Source: an uncultured Bacteroidales bacterium (GTDB lineage Bacteria > Bacteroidota > Bacteroidia > Bacteroidales > Paludibacteraceae). Taken from it: 64,000 nt of DNA. The translations under genes were made by a program, and so were the position numbers. The notes beneath the pieces were generated by a model, which saw nothing but the letters and a program-made list of their open reading frames with translations, ran no database searches and was not told the DNA's origin. Where the stretch lies: NCBI GenBank assembly GCA_900316845.1, contig ONEG01000002.1, forward strand, positions 1 to 64,000. Reading direction: 5' to 3'. This document shows, piece by piece, positions 17,255 to 27,421 of the stretch. Every line of letters begins with the position of its first letter. The stretch's first letter is position 1.

Positions 17255-18895
17255 ATGACCAAGCATTATCTGAACTATCTGACATCCGTCATGTCGCATC
17301 AGTGGAACGACGCGGCGCTGACCGATTATAATGAGAATCATGAGTATAGTTTTGGCGAATTAGCCATCGAGATGCTGCGCCTGCACGTGCTCTTTGAGCA
17401 GCTCGGTATCCAACCGGGCGATAAGATCGCCCTTGCCGGACGAAACTGCGCAAACTGGGCGGTAGCGTACCTCGCTATCGCGGCGTACAAAGGCGTCTGC
17501 GTCAGCATCCTACAGGACTTCACCGCCGAGGATATCAACCACCTTCTCGACCACTCGGATAGCTCGATGCTCTTTGTCGGACCCTACGTCTGGAAAGAGC
17601 TGCAGCACCAGACGATGCCGTCCAAACTGAAGGCGGCTGTCTCCTTGCAGGACTGGGCGCCTCTATACCAAGCGGAAGGAATCAAAGTGCCTGCCAAGGA
17701 AGCCATCGACAAACTCTTCAAAGCCAAATACCCGCAGGGGATCGAACCCGAAGATATCTCCTTCACCGCCGATCCCGACGAGCTCTCCCTCATCAACTAT
17801 ACCTCCGGCTCTACCGGCAGCCCCAAGGGCGTCATGCTCAACGGAAGGTCGCTGAGTAACAACGTCGAGGTCGGCATGAAGATGCTGCCCGTCGATCCGG
17901 GACAACGACTCGTCTCCATGCTCCCCCTCGCGCACATGTTCGGACAAGTATGCGAGCTGCTCTACCCCCTTTGCTCCGGGACGCATATCTATTTCCTGAC
18001 CAAGAGCCCTACCCCGTCCATCCTGCTCAAAGCCCTCAAGGACGTGCAGCCCTACCTGGTGGTCACCGTGCCGCTGGTCATCGAGAAGATCTACAAGCAG
18101 AAACTCGACCCCACGCTCTCCAAGTGGGCGATCCGCTCTTTCTGGAACGTGCCTATCATCGGCGATTTCCTCAAGAGCCGCGTCAAGAGCGGTCTGAGGA
18201 ACGCGTTCGGAGGCAAGCTGCGGTACTTCATCTGCGGCGGTGCGGCGATGAACCCCGTCGTGGAGAAATGTCTCATGGATATCCATTTCCCGCTCTCTAT
18301 CGGTTACGGCATGACCGAATGCGGACCCCTCATCGGCGGGAACCCGCCGAAATACTTCAAAGCCCGTACGGGTGGCGTGCCGGTGATGAATATGCAGGTC
18401 AAGATCGACAACCCCAACGATGCCGGTATCGGCGAGATACTCGTCAAGGGAGAGAACGTCATGCTCGGTTACTACAAGAACGAAGAGGCTACCAAAGCCG
18501 CCTTCACCGATGACGGATGGCTCCGTACAGGCGACCTCGGACGGCTCGACAAGAAGCAGAATATCTATATCAAAGGACGTTGTAAGACGATGTTCCTCGG
18601 CGCTTCCGGCCAGAATATCTACCCCGAGGAGATCGAGGACAAACTCAATAACCAGGAAGCGGTCGGCGAGTCGCTCATCGTCGAGCGTGAGGGCAAACTC
18701 GTGGCACTCGTCTTCCCCGATGAGACGCTCACCAAACGCATGTCTTTCGAGGAGATCCAGCAGCTCATGAAGCAGAACCTCGAGAAGCTCAACCACCTCA
18801 TCCCCTCCTACAGCAAGGTCTCGAACATCGAGGTGCAGGACAAACCCTTTGAGAAAACTCCCAAACGCTCCATCAAGCGCTTCCTATACAAATAA
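17255..18895 (+). CDS. AMP-dependent long-chain fatty acid-CoA ligase
   Basis: 546 residues. The P-loop-like INYTSGSTGSPKGVML, the adenylate motif GYGMTECGPLI, GWLRTGDLGRLD, and the C-terminal KTPKRSIKRFLY lysine region define an ANL-superfamily acyl-CoA synthetase, most like the FadD/ACSL group. It activates fatty acids with ATP and CoA. It starts 16 nt after rsmG and is probably in the same operon. Its stop is followed almost at once by the CAATTAT heptamer array that fills the gap to the next gene. Confidence 0.9.
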   Translation: MTKHYLNYLTSVMSHQWNDAALTDYNENHEYSFGELAIEMLRLHVLFEQLGIQPGDKIALAGRNCANWAVAYLAIAAYKGVCVSILQDFTAEDINHLLDHSDSSMLFVGPYVWKELQHQTMPSKLKAAVSLQDWAPLYQAEGIKVPAKEAIDKLFKAKYPQGIEPEDISFTADPDELSLINYTSGSTGSPKGVMLNGRSLSNNVEVGMKMLPVDPGQRLVSMLPLAHMFGQVCELLYPLCSGTHIYFLTKSPTPSILLKALKDVQPYLVVTVPLVIEKIYKQKLDPTLSKWAIRSFWNVPIIGDFLKSRVKSGLRNAFGGKLRYFICGGAAMNPVVEKCLMDIHFPLSIGYGMTECGPLIGGNPPKYFKARTGGVPVMNMQVKIDNPNDAGIGEILVKGENVMLGYYKNEEATKAAFTDDGWLRTGDLGRLDKKQNIYIKGRCKTMFLGASGQNIYPEEIEDKLNNQEAVGESLIVEREGKLVALVFPDETLTKRMSFEEIQQLMKQNLEKLNHLIPSYSKVSNIEVQDKPFEKTPKRSIKRFLYK

Positions 18896-18896
18896 C

Positions 18897-18931
18897 CAAT
18901 TGTCAATTATCAATTATCAATTGTCAATTAT
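18897..18931. repeat. 7-nt tandem array filling an intergenic gap (unit CAATTAT)
   Basis: Five units (CAATTGT, CAATTAT, CAATTAT, CAATTGT, CAATTAT) between the ligase stop (18895) and the EamA start (18934). It is the whole spacer. Confidence 0.9.
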
Positions 18932-18933
18932 AA

Positions 18934-19872
18934 ATGACCTGGGTCATTTTAACCTTTCTTTCCGCCCTCTGCTTAGGGTTCTATGATATCAGCAAGAAGG
19001 TAGCTTTGCGCGATGGCTCGGTGGTCGATGTCCTGACCGCCAGTGTCCTCATCTCTTCGTGCATCCTGCTCGTCCCCCTGCTGCTCTCCCGTCTCGCACC
19101 GTCTCTGATGACTGAGACGGCTTTTTTCGTGCCTGCGCTCGATCTCCGCGGTCACCTGCTGACCGTCCTCAAATCCGTGATCGTCCTCAGCTCCTGGCTC
19201 TGCGCCTATCTCGCGCTCAAGCACCTCCCTATCTCTATCGTCAGCCCTTGGCAGGCGACACGACCCATGTGGACGCTCATCGGCGCGATGCTCATCTTCG
19301 GAGAACGCCTCAACCCCTGGCAGTGGACCGGTGTCCTCCTCGCCATCGGCAGTATCTTCGTCTTTCAACTTTCTTCTTCCGACTTTCGACTTTCTTCTTT
19401 CGACTTTCGACTTTCGACTTTGAGCAGGCCTCGCCTGCGGTCTAACTATTACCTCGCCCTCGCGCTGGCGATCCTCATCGGTGCCGGATCCGGGCTGTAC
19501 GACAAGTATATCATGCGCCTCTACGACCATAACGCCGTGCAGGTGTATTATACGCTCTATCAGGCGGTGATGATGCTCGTCTTTTGTTACATCCACCATC
19601 GCCGTCACCCCTCGTCACCGGGTTTTCACATCACCCGTCTCCTGCCCGTAGCCCTCATCTCTGTCTTCCTCGTCATCAGCGATAACGTCTATATGTTAGC
19701 GCTGCAGAACCCGGATTCGATGATCGCCGTCGTCTCCACCATCCGCCGCGGAGGGACGGTCATCGGCTTCGCCTATGGGCTCATCTTCCTAAAAGAAAAG
19801 GACCCTTATAAAAAGGTCCTTTGCATGCTCGGCATCCTCGCCGGTCTCATCTGCCTCGCCCTCGGCTCATAG
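18934..19872 (+). CDS. EamA/DMT-family membrane transporter
   Basis: 312 residues with about ten hydrophobic segments in two halves, the drug/metabolite transporter layout. [20 protein letters not shown] and [18 protein letters not shown] are typical EamA signatures. The substrate is unknown. A heptamer array (19363-19418) in the loop after the fifth segment encodes [20 protein letters not shown], a serine-rich cytoplasmic-type insert. The 3' end overlaps the convergent hppA gene by 6 nt. Confidence 0.85.
   Translation: MTWVILTFLSALCLGFYDISKKVALRDGSVVDVLTASVLISSCILLVPLLLSRLAPSLMTETAFFVPALDLRGHLLTVLKSVIVLSSWLCAYLALKHLPISIVSPWQATRPMWTLIGAMLIFGERLNPWQWTGVLLAIGSIFVFQLSSSDFRLSSFDFRLSTLSRPRLRSNYYLALALAILIGAGSGLYDKYIMRLYDHNAVQVYYTLYQAVMMLVFCYIHHRRHPSSPGFHITRLLPVALISVFLVISDNVYMLALQNPDSMIAVVSTIRRGGTVIGFAYGLIFLKEKDPYKKVLCMLGILAGLICLALGS
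19363..19418. repeat. 7-nt tandem array in the EamA gene (unit TTTCGAC)
   Basis: Eight units (TTTCAAC, TTTCTTC, TTCCGAC, TTTCGAC, TTTCTTC, then TTTCGAC three times). Followed by a small GC-rich hairpin (GCAGGCCTCGCCTGC). Confidence 0.9.
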
Positions 19873-22080
19873 CAAGTGCCAACTTACCGTCAGTCCCGCC
19901 ATGACGATACTGACCATCGACATCAGCTTGATGAGGATATTCAGACTCGGGCCGCTCGTGTCTTTGAACGGGTCACCTACGGTGTCGCCGACGACGGTCG
20001 CCTTATGGCAGTCGCTGCCCTTGCCGCCGAAATGACCTTCCTCCACATATTTCTTCGCGTTATCCCAAGCGCCGCCGGCGTTCGCCATGAACACGGCTAA
20101 CACAAAGCCCGTCGCCAGACCGCCGATGAGCAGACCTAACACGCCTGCTACGCCCAGTACCAGACCCGTGATGATCGGTACGATGATCGCGAGGAGCGAC
20201 GGCAGCAGCATCTCGTGTTGCGCACCCTTGGTGGAGATAGCTACGCACCGTGCGTAGTCCGGATCGGCCTTGCCTTCGAGGATACCTTTGATCGTCCGGA
20301 ACTGCCGGCGTACCTCCTCTACCATCTTCTGCGCCGCACGGCCTACCGCGTTCATCGTTAGACCACAGAACAAGAACGCCATCATCGAACCGATGAAGAT
20401 ACCTACCAGCACGATCGGGTTCATCAGATTGACGTTATACGCGTCCATGAAATCTACCAACGTCGCTTTCGCCGCCTCTACCCCGTTCGGCAACGCTTCG
20501 CCTGTACGGATAAGCGCTATCTTGATCTCCTCGACATACGATGCCAGGAGCGCCAACGCCGTGAGGGCGGCACTACCGATGGCAAAACCTTTTCCCGTCG
20601 CTGCTGTCGTGTTGCCCAGTGCATCCAGCGCGTCCGTACGCTGTCTGACCTCTGCCGGCAGACCGCTCATCTCCGCGTTACCGCCGGCGTTGTCGGCGAT
20701 AGGACCGTAAGCGTCCGTAGCCAAGGTGATTCCCAAGGTCGAGAGCATGCCTACCGCCGCGATGCCGATACCGTACAGACCCATACTCAGGTTCGCCGCG
20801 CTGAACTCTACATGGAAGCCGTTCGCACAGAGGTACGCCAAGATGATCGCTACCCCTACCGTGATCACCGGCACCGCTGTTGAGAGCATGCCTAAGCCCA
20901 GACCGCTGATGATCACCGTCGCCGGACCCGTCTGAGAACTCTCACTCACTTTCTGCGTAGGCTTATAGCTCTGCGAGGTGTAGTACTCCGTGCTCTGACC
21001 GATGATCACGCCGGCGAGCAGTCCCACTACTACCGACAGACCCACCTGCCACCACAGACTTGTCTCCGTGCCGAAGAGCCAGGCGAAGATGCCGAACGTC
21101 ACCGCCGCTATCAGTACCGCAGACGTGTTCGTACCTATCGCCAACGCCCGCAGCAGCTCTTTCATGCCCGCGTCCTCTTTGGTCTTTACCAGATAGATGC
21201 CGATGATACTCAGCAGCACGCCGCACGCCGCTATCAGCGACGGAGCCAACACCGCCTTCATCTGCATCCCTTCTACCGCCGCCCCGGCAAAAGCCGACGC
21301 TCCTAACGCCATCGTCGCAAGGATCGAACCGGCGTAACTCTCATACAGGTCCGCACCCATACCCGCTACGTCACCTACGTTGTCGCCTACGTTATCCGCT
21401 ATCGTCGCAGGGTTACGCGGGTCGTCCTCCGGGATGTTATATTCCGTCTTGCCTACGAGGTCGGCACCTACGTCCGCAGCCTTCGTGTATATACCGCCGC
21501 CCACACGCGCAAAGAGCGCCTGCGTCGAGGCACCCATGCCGAACGTCAGCATCGTCGTCGTGATAGTGATAAGGTCCGCGTCCGCGCCTACGAGCGCGAG
21601 CAGACCCGTCTTCTGCAGGATCAGGAACCATCCGGAGATGTCCAGCAACGCCAGTCCCACTACCGTCAGACCCATCACCGCGCCGCTGCGGAATGCTACC
21701 TGCAGACCCGCGTTCAGCGTCTGACGAGCCGCGTTAGTCGTACGCGCTGACGCATACGTCGCCGTCTTCATGCCGAAGAATCCCGCCAAGCCCGAGAAGA
21801 AACCGCCCGTCAGGAAGGCGAACCAGACGATACCGTTCTGCAGGTTGAAATACGCCATTACGGCAAAGACAACCGCCAGTACCACAAAGACGATCGTCAC
21901 TACTTTGTACTGTTGTTTGAGATAAGCCATCGCTCCTTTACGAACGTGTGAAGCGATCTTCTTCATCAGCTCGGTGCCTTCCTCTTTTCCTAACATCCAA
22001 CGGTAGAAATAATAGGCGAATCCGAGCGCTAAAACCGATGCCGCCAATACGACGTACATCAAGGTAGTTACATCACTCAT
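19867..22080 (-). CDS. hppA: Membrane-bound pyrophosphatase, K+-dependent ion pump
   Basis: 737 residues and about 16 membrane segments. The pyrophosphate site motifs are [20 protein letters not shown] and, in the second half, [16 protein letters not shown]. The sequence [18 protein letters not shown] has Ala where K+-independent enzymes have Lys, so this is a K+-dependent type. It couples PPi hydrolysis to Na+ or H+ export; the ion cannot be told by eye. Its promoter (22129-22159) is back to back with that of ppdK, whose reaction interconverts PPi, so the pair links PPi metabolism to membrane energy. Confidence 0.95.
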   Translation of the reverse strand: MSDVTTLMYVVLAASVLALGFAYYFYRWMLGKEEGTELMKKIASHVRKGAMAYLKQQYKVVTIVFVVLAVVFAVMAYFNLQNGIVWFAFLTGGFFSGLAGFFGMKTATYASARTTNAARQTLNAGLQVAFRSGAVMGLTVVGLALLDISGWFLILQKTGLLALVGADADLITITTTMLTFGMGASTQALFARVGGGIYTKAADVGADLVGKTEYNIPEDDPRNPATIADNVGDNVGDVAGMGADLYESYAGSILATMALGASAFAGAAVEGMQMKAVLAPSLIAACGVLLSIIGIYLVKTKEDAGMKELLRALAIGTNTSAVLIAAVTFGIFAWLFGTETSLWWQVGLSVVVGLLAGVIIGQSTEYYTSQSYKPTQKVSESSQTGPATVIISGLGLGMLSTAVPVITVGVAIILAYLCANGFHVEFSAANLSMGLYGIGIAAVGMLSTLGITLATDAYGPIADNAGGNAEMSGLPAEVRQRTDALDALGNTTAATGKGFAIGSAALTALALLASYVEEIKIALIRTGEALPNGVEAAKATLVDFMDAYNVNLMNPIVLVGIFIGSMMAFLFCGLTMNAVGRAAQKMVEEVRRQFRTIKGILEGKADPDYARCVAISTKGAQHEMLLPSLLAIIVPIITGLVLGVAGVLGLLIGGLATGFVLAVFMANAGGAWDNAKKYVEEGHFGGKGSDCHKATVVGDTVGDPFKDTSGPSLNILIKLMSMVSIVMAGLTVSWHLL

Positions 22081-22128
22081 AGATTTGTGTTTTTATGTAT
22101 TAGATTTTGTGTTTTTCTAATTTCGCTG

Positions 22129-22159
22129 CAAAATTACAAAAAATTTAGCATATGTGCAA
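22129..22159 (-). promoter_or_regulatory. Promoter of hppA
   Basis: The minus strand carries TTGCACAT (from 22159) and TAATTTTG (22136-22129), spacing 23 nt. Confidence 0.75.
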
Positions 22160-22165
22160 ATAAAT

Positions 22166-22196
22166 TTGCATAATTCAAAAAAAAATTGTATCTTTG
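22166..22196 (+). promoter_or_regulatory. Promoter of ppdK
   Basis: TTGCATAA (from 22166) and TATCTTTG (22189-22196), spacing 23 nt. Only 6 nt separate its -33 box from that of hppA. Confidence 0.8.
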
Positions 22197-22245
22197 CACC
22201 GCATTTTGTGAGAAACACATTATTCAATAAAAATTATATCTTAAA

Positions 22246-24975
22246 ATGGAAAAGAAAAAAAGAGTTTACACCTTCGGTAACGGTAAGGCCGAGGGTAACG
22301 CGCAAATGCGTGAGCTGCTGGGCGGCAAGGGCGCTAACTGCGCAGAGATGAACCTCGTCGGCGTGCCCGTTCCTCCGGGATTCACCATCACCACCGAGGT
22401 CTGCAACGAGTACTACCAGGTCGGTCAGGAGAAGATCGTAGCCGAGCTCACCGCAGAGGTAGAGGCAGCAGTGAAACACGTGGAGGAGTTGATGAACTGC
22501 AAGTTCGGCGATCCGAAGAACCCGCTGCTCGTCTCCGTTCGTTCGGGTGCACGCGCATCCATGCCGGGTATGATGGATACCATCCTCAACCTCGGTCTGA
22601 ACGATACCGTAGCAGAAGGCATGGTAGCCAAGACCAACAACCCCCACTTCGTGTATGACTCCTACCGCCGTTTCGTACAGATGTACGGCGACGTCGTGCT
22701 GGGCATGAAGCCGGTCAACAAGACCGACATCGACCCGTTTGAGAAGATCATCGAGGAGGTGAAGGAGATCCGCGGCATCAAGCTGGACAAGGACCTGAAC
22801 GTAGAGGAGCTCAAAGAGCTCGTTAAGCGATTCAAAGCCGCTATCAAAGCGCAGACCGGCAAGGATTTCCCGGACGATCCTATCGAGCAGCTCTGGGGCG
22901 CTATCTGCGCTGTCTTCCGCAGCTGGATGAACGAGCGCGCTATCCTCTATCGTAAGATGGAAGGTATCCCTGACGAATGGGGAACGGCTGTCTCCGTCAT
23001 GGCGATGGTCTTCGGTAACATGGGCGAGACCTCCGCTACCGGCGTTTGCTTCAGCCGTGATGCCGCTACCGGAGAGAACCTCTTCAACGGTGAGTACCTC
23101 GTGAACGCACAAGGTGAGGACGTCGTAGCCGGTATCCGTACTCCGCAGCAAATCACGCTGGAAGGTAGCCGCCGTTGGGCAGCACTCCAGGGCATCAGCG
23201 AAGAGGAGCGCGCATCCAAATATCCGTCGATGGAGGAAGCCATGCCGAAGCTCTACGCCGAGCTCAATGAGATCCAGCAGAAGCTCGAGGACCACTACCG
23301 CGACATGCAGGATATGGAGTTCACCGTACAGGAAGGCAAGCTCTGGTTCCTCCAGACCCGTAACGGCAAGCGTACCGGTACCGCGATGGTGAAGATCGCC
23401 ATGGACCTCGTACGCGAGGGTGTGATCTCCGAGAAAGAGGCGATCATGCGCTGCGAGCCGCAGAAACTCGACGAGCTGCTCCACCCTGTCTTCGACAAGG
23501 ACGCGCTGAAGAAAGCCAAAGTCATCACCCAAGGTCTGCCGGCATCTCCGGGTGCTGCGTGCGGACAGATCGTCTTCCACGCAGATGACGCACAGGAGTG
23601 GCACGAGAACGGTCATAAGGTAGTCATGGTTCGTATCGAGACCAGCCCTGAAGACCTCGCAGGTATGTCTGCTGCCGAAGGTATCCTCACCGCACGCGGC
23701 GGTATGACCTCCCACGCTGCCGTAGTGGCTCGCGGCATGGGTAAATGCTGCGTCTCCGGCGCAGGTGCCATCCTCGTGGATTATAAAGCCAAGACCGTGA
23801 AGATCGAAGGCGTGACCTACAAAGAGGGCGACTATATCTCCCTCAACGGTTCGACCGGTCAGGTCTATGCAGGTGAGATCCCGACGAAAGCGGCTGAACT
23901 CAGTGGCGATTTCAAGGCCCTCATGGACCTCTGCGACAAATATACCAAACTGCAGGTTCGTACCAACGCCGACACCCCGCACGACGCTCGCGTAGCTCGT
24001 CAGTTCGGCGCTAAGGGTATCGGTCTGACACGTACCGAGCACATGTTCTTCGACGACCAGAAGATCATCGCTATGCGTGAAATGATTCTGGCCAAGGACA
24101 GCGCAGGACGCGAGAAAGCACTGGCTAAACTCCTCCCCTATCAGAAGGCAGACTTCAAGGGTATCCTCGAGGCGATGGACGGCCTGCCTGTGAACATCCG
24201 TCTGCTCGACCCGCCTTTGCACGAGTTCGTTCCGCATGATCTGAAGGGACAGGAGCAGATGGCGAAAGAGATGGGCGTTTCCGTTGAGGAGATCCAGACC
24301 CGTGTAGCTCAGTTGGCAGAGAACAACCCGATGCTCGGTCACCGTGGTTGCCGTCTGGGTATCACCTTCCCGGAGATCACCGCGATGCAGACCCGCGCTA
24401 TCCTCGGTGCCGCTTGCGAACTCAAGAAAGAGGGCAAGAACCCGATGCCGGAGATCATGGTGCCGCTCATCGGTATCCTCTATGAGCTCAAGCAGCAGAA
24501 AGAGATCATCCAGCGCGTAGCGAAAGAGGTCTTCGCTGAGTACGGCGTAGAGGTAGAGTTCGAGATCGGTACGATGATCGAGATCCCGCGTGCCGCGCTG
24601 ACCGCAGACCGTATCGCTACCGAGGCTCAGTACTTCTCCTTCGGTACCAACGACCTGACGCAGATGACCTTCGGTTACAGCCGTGACGATATCGCTTCCT
24701 TCCTCCCTGTATACCTCGAGAAGAAGATCCTCAAAGTCGATCCGTTCCAGGTATTGGATCAGAACGGCGTAGGTCAGTTGATCAAGATGGCAGTAGAGAA
24801 AGGTCGTGCCGTTCGTCCGGGACTCCGTACAGGTATCTGCGGCGAGCACGGTGGTGAGCCAAGCTCCGTTAAGTTCTGCGCCCGTGTCGGCATGAACTAC
24901 GCATCCTGCAGCCCGTTCCGCGTACCTATCGCACGCCTCGCCGCCGCCCAGGCAGCCGTAGAGGACGAGCAATAA
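22246..24975 (+). CDS. ppdK: Pyruvate, phosphate dikinase
   Basis: 909 residues, the usual length. The N-terminal ATP-grasp domain starts GNGKAEGNAQMRELLGGKGA. The central phosphohistidine domain has GGMTSHAAVVARGMGKCC (His about 490). The C-terminal TIM barrel has NPMLGHRGCRLGITFPEI, EIGTMIEIPRAAL and the catalytic-type Cys in YASCSPFRVP. It interconverts pyruvate + ATP + Pi and PEP + AMP + PPi. A long open frame on the opposite strand is a shadow of the biased codon use of this highly expressed gene. Confidence 0.97.
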   Translation: MEKKKRVYTFGNGKAEGNAQMRELLGGKGANCAEMNLVGVPVPPGFTITTEVCNEYYQVGQEKIVAELTAEVEAAVKHVEELMNCKFGDPKNPLLVSVRSGARASMPGMMDTILNLGLNDTVAEGMVAKTNNPHFVYDSYRRFVQMYGDVVLGMKPVNKTDIDPFEKIIEEVKEIRGIKLDKDLNVEELKELVKRFKAAIKAQTGKDFPDDPIEQLWGAICAVFRSWMNERAILYRKMEGIPDEWGTAVSVMAMVFGNMGETSATGVCFSRDAATGENLFNGEYLVNAQGEDVVAGIRTPQQITLEGSRRWAALQGISEEERASKYPSMEEAMPKLYAELNEIQQKLEDHYRDMQDMEFTVQEGKLWFLQTRNGKRTGTAMVKIAMDLVREGVISEKEAIMRCEPQKLDELLHPVFDKDALKKAKVITQGLPASPGAACGQIVFHADDAQEWHENGHKVVMVRIETSPEDLAGMSAAEGILTARGGMTSHAAVVARGMGKCCVSGAGAILVDYKAKTVKIEGVTYKEGDYISLNGSTGQVYAGEIPTKAAELSGDFKALMDLCDKYTKLQVRTNADTPHDARVARQFGAKGIGLTRTEHMFFDDQKIIAMREMILAKDSAGREKALAKLLPYQKADFKGILEAMDGLPVNIRLLDPPLHEFVPHDLKGQEQMAKEMGVSVEEIQTRVAQLAENNPMLGHRGCRLGITFPEITAMQTRAILGAACELKKEGKNPMPEIMVPLIGILYELKQQKEIIQRVAKEVFAEYGVEVEFEIGTMIEIPRAALTADRIATEAQYFSFGTNDLTQMTFGYSRDDIASFLPVYLEKKILKVDPFQVLDQNGVGQLIKMAVEKGRAVRPGLRTGICGEHGGEPSSVKFCARVGMNYASCSPFRVPIARLAAAQAAVEDEQ

Positions 24976-25009
24976 GCAGCATAGATTTCAAAAAAAATGG
25001 CATGCACCC

Positions 25010-25040
25010 TTGTGTATGTCATTTTTTTGTTGTACCTTTG
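25010..25040 (+). promoter_or_regulatory. Promoter of the 38-residue membrane protein gene
   Basis: TTGTGTAT (from 25010) and TACCTTTG (25033-25040), spacing 23 nt. Confidence 0.75.
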
Positions 25041-25047
25041 CAGAATC

Positions 25048-25164
25048 ATGTACGTGCTCATGAAGCTCAGCAAAGGCAAAGAAGGTCTCCGCCAGATCAC
25101 TCCTACCGTCTGGGTTCTCTTCGTTATCTTCATCATCCGCTACATCCAAAAGAGCCTTGCGTAG
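25048..25164 (+). CDS. 38-residue single-span membrane protein, unknown
   Basis: The sequence begins MYVLMKLSKGKEGLRQITP and continues with VWVLFVIFIIRYIQKSLA: a basic N-terminal segment, one hydrophobic helix and a short basic tail. It has its own consensus promoter, which ends 7 nt before the ATG, and a strong terminator 17 nt after the stop, so the unit looks like a real monocistronic gene. An internal ATG at 25060 is an alternative start. I do not recognise it. Similar tiny membrane proteins often regulate transporters or respiratory enzymes, but nothing here shows a partner. Confidence 0.55.
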   Translation: MYVLMKLSKGKEGLRQITPTVWVLFVIFIIRYIQKSLA

Positions 25165-25173
25165 CGTACGGGA

Positions 25174-25213
25174 CAAAACAAGAGAGCCGCCCGGAAAGGC
25201 GGCTCTCTCTTTG
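25174..25213. terminator. Bidirectional terminator
   Basis: An 11-bp stem AGAGAGCCGCC/GGCGGCTCTCT (25181-25191 with 25198-25208) with T- and A-rich flanks. It serves the small gene on the plus strand and mutB on the minus strand. Confidence 0.8.
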
Positions 25214-25262
25214 ATCAGCCATACATGGCTGATGCGATTACTTGCGGGGACCCCATGAACGA

Positions 25263-27404
25263 TTACTCGTTCATTAAAAGTTGCATAACCACTTTCGCGG
25301 AGTAGGCAACCGGAGTACCGGGGCCGAAGATGGCGGCAACACCGGCTTTGTAGAGGAAGTCATAGTCCTGCGCGGGGATGACACCACCGGCAGTAACCAT
25401 GATATCCGGACGGCCGAGTTTCTTGAGCTCCTCGATGACCTGCGGAATCAAAGTCTTGTGTCCGGCTGCCAACGACGATACGCCTAATACGTGGACATCG
25501 TTCTCCACCGCCTGTTTAGCTGCCTCTGCCGGAGTCTGGAACAACGGTCCCATATCCACATCAAAGCCGCAATCGGCATAACCGGTGGCTACCACTTTGG
25601 CGCCACGATCATGGCCGTCCTGTCCCATCTTGGCAATCATGATACGGGGTTGACGACCTTCTTTCTTGGCAAACTCTGCCGTGAGACGACAAGCTTCCTG
25701 GAAGTTATCGTCGTTCTTAGTACCTGAAGCGTACACGCCTGAAATAGTTCTGATGGTTGCTTTATAACGTCCTACGACTTTCTCGCAGGCATCGGAGATC
25801 TCGCCGAGCGAAGCGCGGAGACCGGCTGCTTTGACAGCGAGCGCGAGGAGGTTCTCACCCTTACCACCGTCAGCCCATTTCTGTACGGACTCGGTGATCT
25901 CAGCGAGCGCAGCCTGCACGGCTTTCTCGTCACGGTTAGCACGGAGTTCGTTGAGGCGGGCTACCTGCTGCTCACGAACGGCGGTGTTATCGATCTCGAG
26001 GATATCAATCGGGTCTTCGTGCTCCAGACGATACTCGTTGATACCGATGATCTTCTGTTTGCCGGAGTCGATACGCGCCTGTGTACGAGCCGCTGCTTCC
26101 TCGATACGCATCTTAGGAATACCGGTCTCGATAGCTGCCGCCATACCGCCGAGTTTCTCAATCTCCTGGATATGTGCCCAAGCTTTCTCCATGAGTTCCT
26201 GCGTGAGGGTCTCTACGTAGTAGGAACCGCCCCACGGGTCGATCTCCTTGCAGACCTTGGTCTCTTCCTGGATGTAGATCTGGGTGTTACGTGCGATACG
26301 AGCGGAGAAGTCCGTCGGCAGCGCGATAGCCTCGTCGAGTGCGTTGGTGTGGAGCGACTGGGTGTGACCAAGTGCAGCTCCCATGGCCTCGATACAGGTA
26401 CGACCGACGTTGTTGAACGGGTCCTGCTCGGTGAGCGACCAACCGGAGGTCTGGCTGTGCGTACGGAGCGCCATGGATTTCGGGTTCTTGGCGCCGAAAG
26501 ACTTGACGATCTTCGCCCACAACATACGTCCTGCACGCATCTTGGCAATCTCCATGAAATGGTTCATACCGATGGCCCAGAAGAAGGACAGACGCGGTGC
26601 GAACGTATCGACATCCATGCCGGCGTTGACACCTGCGCGGAGGTACTCCATACCATCGGCGAGCGTGTAAGCCAACTCGATATCTGCCGTTGCACCGGCC
26701 TCCTGCATGTGGTAACCGGAGATGGAGATGGAGTTGAACTTAGGCATGTTCTGCGAGGTATATTCGAAGATGTCGGCGATGATCTTCATGGAGAACTTAG
26801 GCGGGTAGATATAGGTGTTACGCACCATGAACTCCTTGAGGATATCGTTCTGGATGGTACCTGCCATCTCCTCGAGTTTGGCACCCTGCTCGAGTCCGGC
26901 GTTGATATAGAACGCGAGGATCGGCAGCACGGCGCCGTTCATGGTCATGGAGACGGACATCTTATTCAAGGGGATGCCGGCGAAGAGGACCTTCATATCC
27001 TCGAGCGAGCAGATGGACACACCTGCTTTGCCGACGTCACCTACGACGCGCATGTTATCGGCGTTGTAGCCGCGGTGGGTCGGGAGGTCAAAGGCCACGG
27101 ACAGACCTTTCTGACCAGATGCGAGGTTACGGCGGTAGAAGGCGTTAGACTCCTCAGCGGTGGAGAATCCGGCGTACTGACGGATGGTCCAAGGTCTTAA
27201 TGGGTACATCGCGGAATACGGGCCTCTTAAGAACGGCGGGATACCGGACACGTAGTCGAGGTGCTCCATGCCCTGCAGGTCCTCTTTGGTGTAGATCGGC
27301 TTGACGTCGATGAGCTCCGGCGTCTGCCAGTCGGCGTTGTTCGGGCCAACAACCTTGCTGGCCGAAACTTGCTTAATATCAATCTTTGAAAAATCAGGTT
27401 TCAT
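25263..27404 (-). CDS. mutB: Methylmalonyl-CoA mutase large (catalytic) subunit
   Basis: 713 residues. The TIM barrel ([39 protein letters not shown]) is followed by the C-terminal cobalamin domain with the lower-ligand motif [11 protein letters not shown] (about residue 600). It interconverts succinyl-CoA and (R)-methylmalonyl-CoA with adenosylcobalamin, a step of propionate formation. It lies downstream of mutA but is separated from it by a four-helix-bundle gene with repeat ends, which has been placed inside the usual mutA-mutB junction. No B12 riboswitch was seen upstream. Confidence 0.97.
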   Translation of the reverse strand: MKPDFSKIDIKQVSASKVVGPNNADWQTPELIDVKPIYTKEDLQGMEHLDYVSGIPPFLRGPYSAMYPLRPWTIRQYAGFSTAEESNAFYRRNLASGQKGLSVAFDLPTHRGYNADNMRVVGDVGKAGVSICSLEDMKVLFAGIPLNKMSVSMTMNGAVLPILAFYINAGLEQGAKLEEMAGTIQNDILKEFMVRNTYIYPPKFSMKIIADIFEYTSQNMPKFNSISISGYHMQEAGATADIELAYTLADGMEYLRAGVNAGMDVDTFAPRLSFFWAIGMNHFMEIAKMRAGRMLWAKIVKSFGAKNPKSMALRTHSQTSGWSLTEQDPFNNVGRTCIEAMGAALGHTQSLHTNALDEAIALPTDFSARIARNTQIYIQEETKVCKEIDPWGGSYYVETLTQELMEKAWAHIQEIEKLGGMAAAIETGIPKMRIEEAAARTQARIDSGKQKIIGINEYRLEHEDPIDILEIDNTAVREQQVARLNELRANRDEKAVQAALAEITESVQKWADGGKGENLLALAVKAAGLRASLGEISDACEKVVGRYKATIRTISGVYASGTKNDDNFQEACRLTAEFAKKEGRQPRIMIAKMGQDGHDRGAKVVATGYADCGFDVDMGPLFQTPAEAAKQAVENDVHVLGVSSLAAGHKTLIPQVIEELKKLGRPDIMVTAGGVIPAQDYDFLYKAGVAAIFGPGTPVAYSAKVVMQLLMNE

Positions 27405-27421
27405 AATTGTATGTGTTTTTG

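Noticed and set aside
19798..19824. Hairpin AAAGGACC/GGTCCTTT as a terminator of the EamA gene
   Set aside because: It lies within the coding sequence about 50 nt before the stop and lacks a T run.
22234..24972. A 912-codon open frame antisense to ppdK
   Set aside because: It mirrors the highly biased codons of ppdK, has no promoter or family motif, and its product looks like antisense translation.
26019..27200. A 393-codon antisense frame in mutB, and similar long ones in the ligase gene and porU
   Set aside because: These are shadows of strongly coding genes in GC-rich, codon-biased DNA; no motifs and no regulatory signals.
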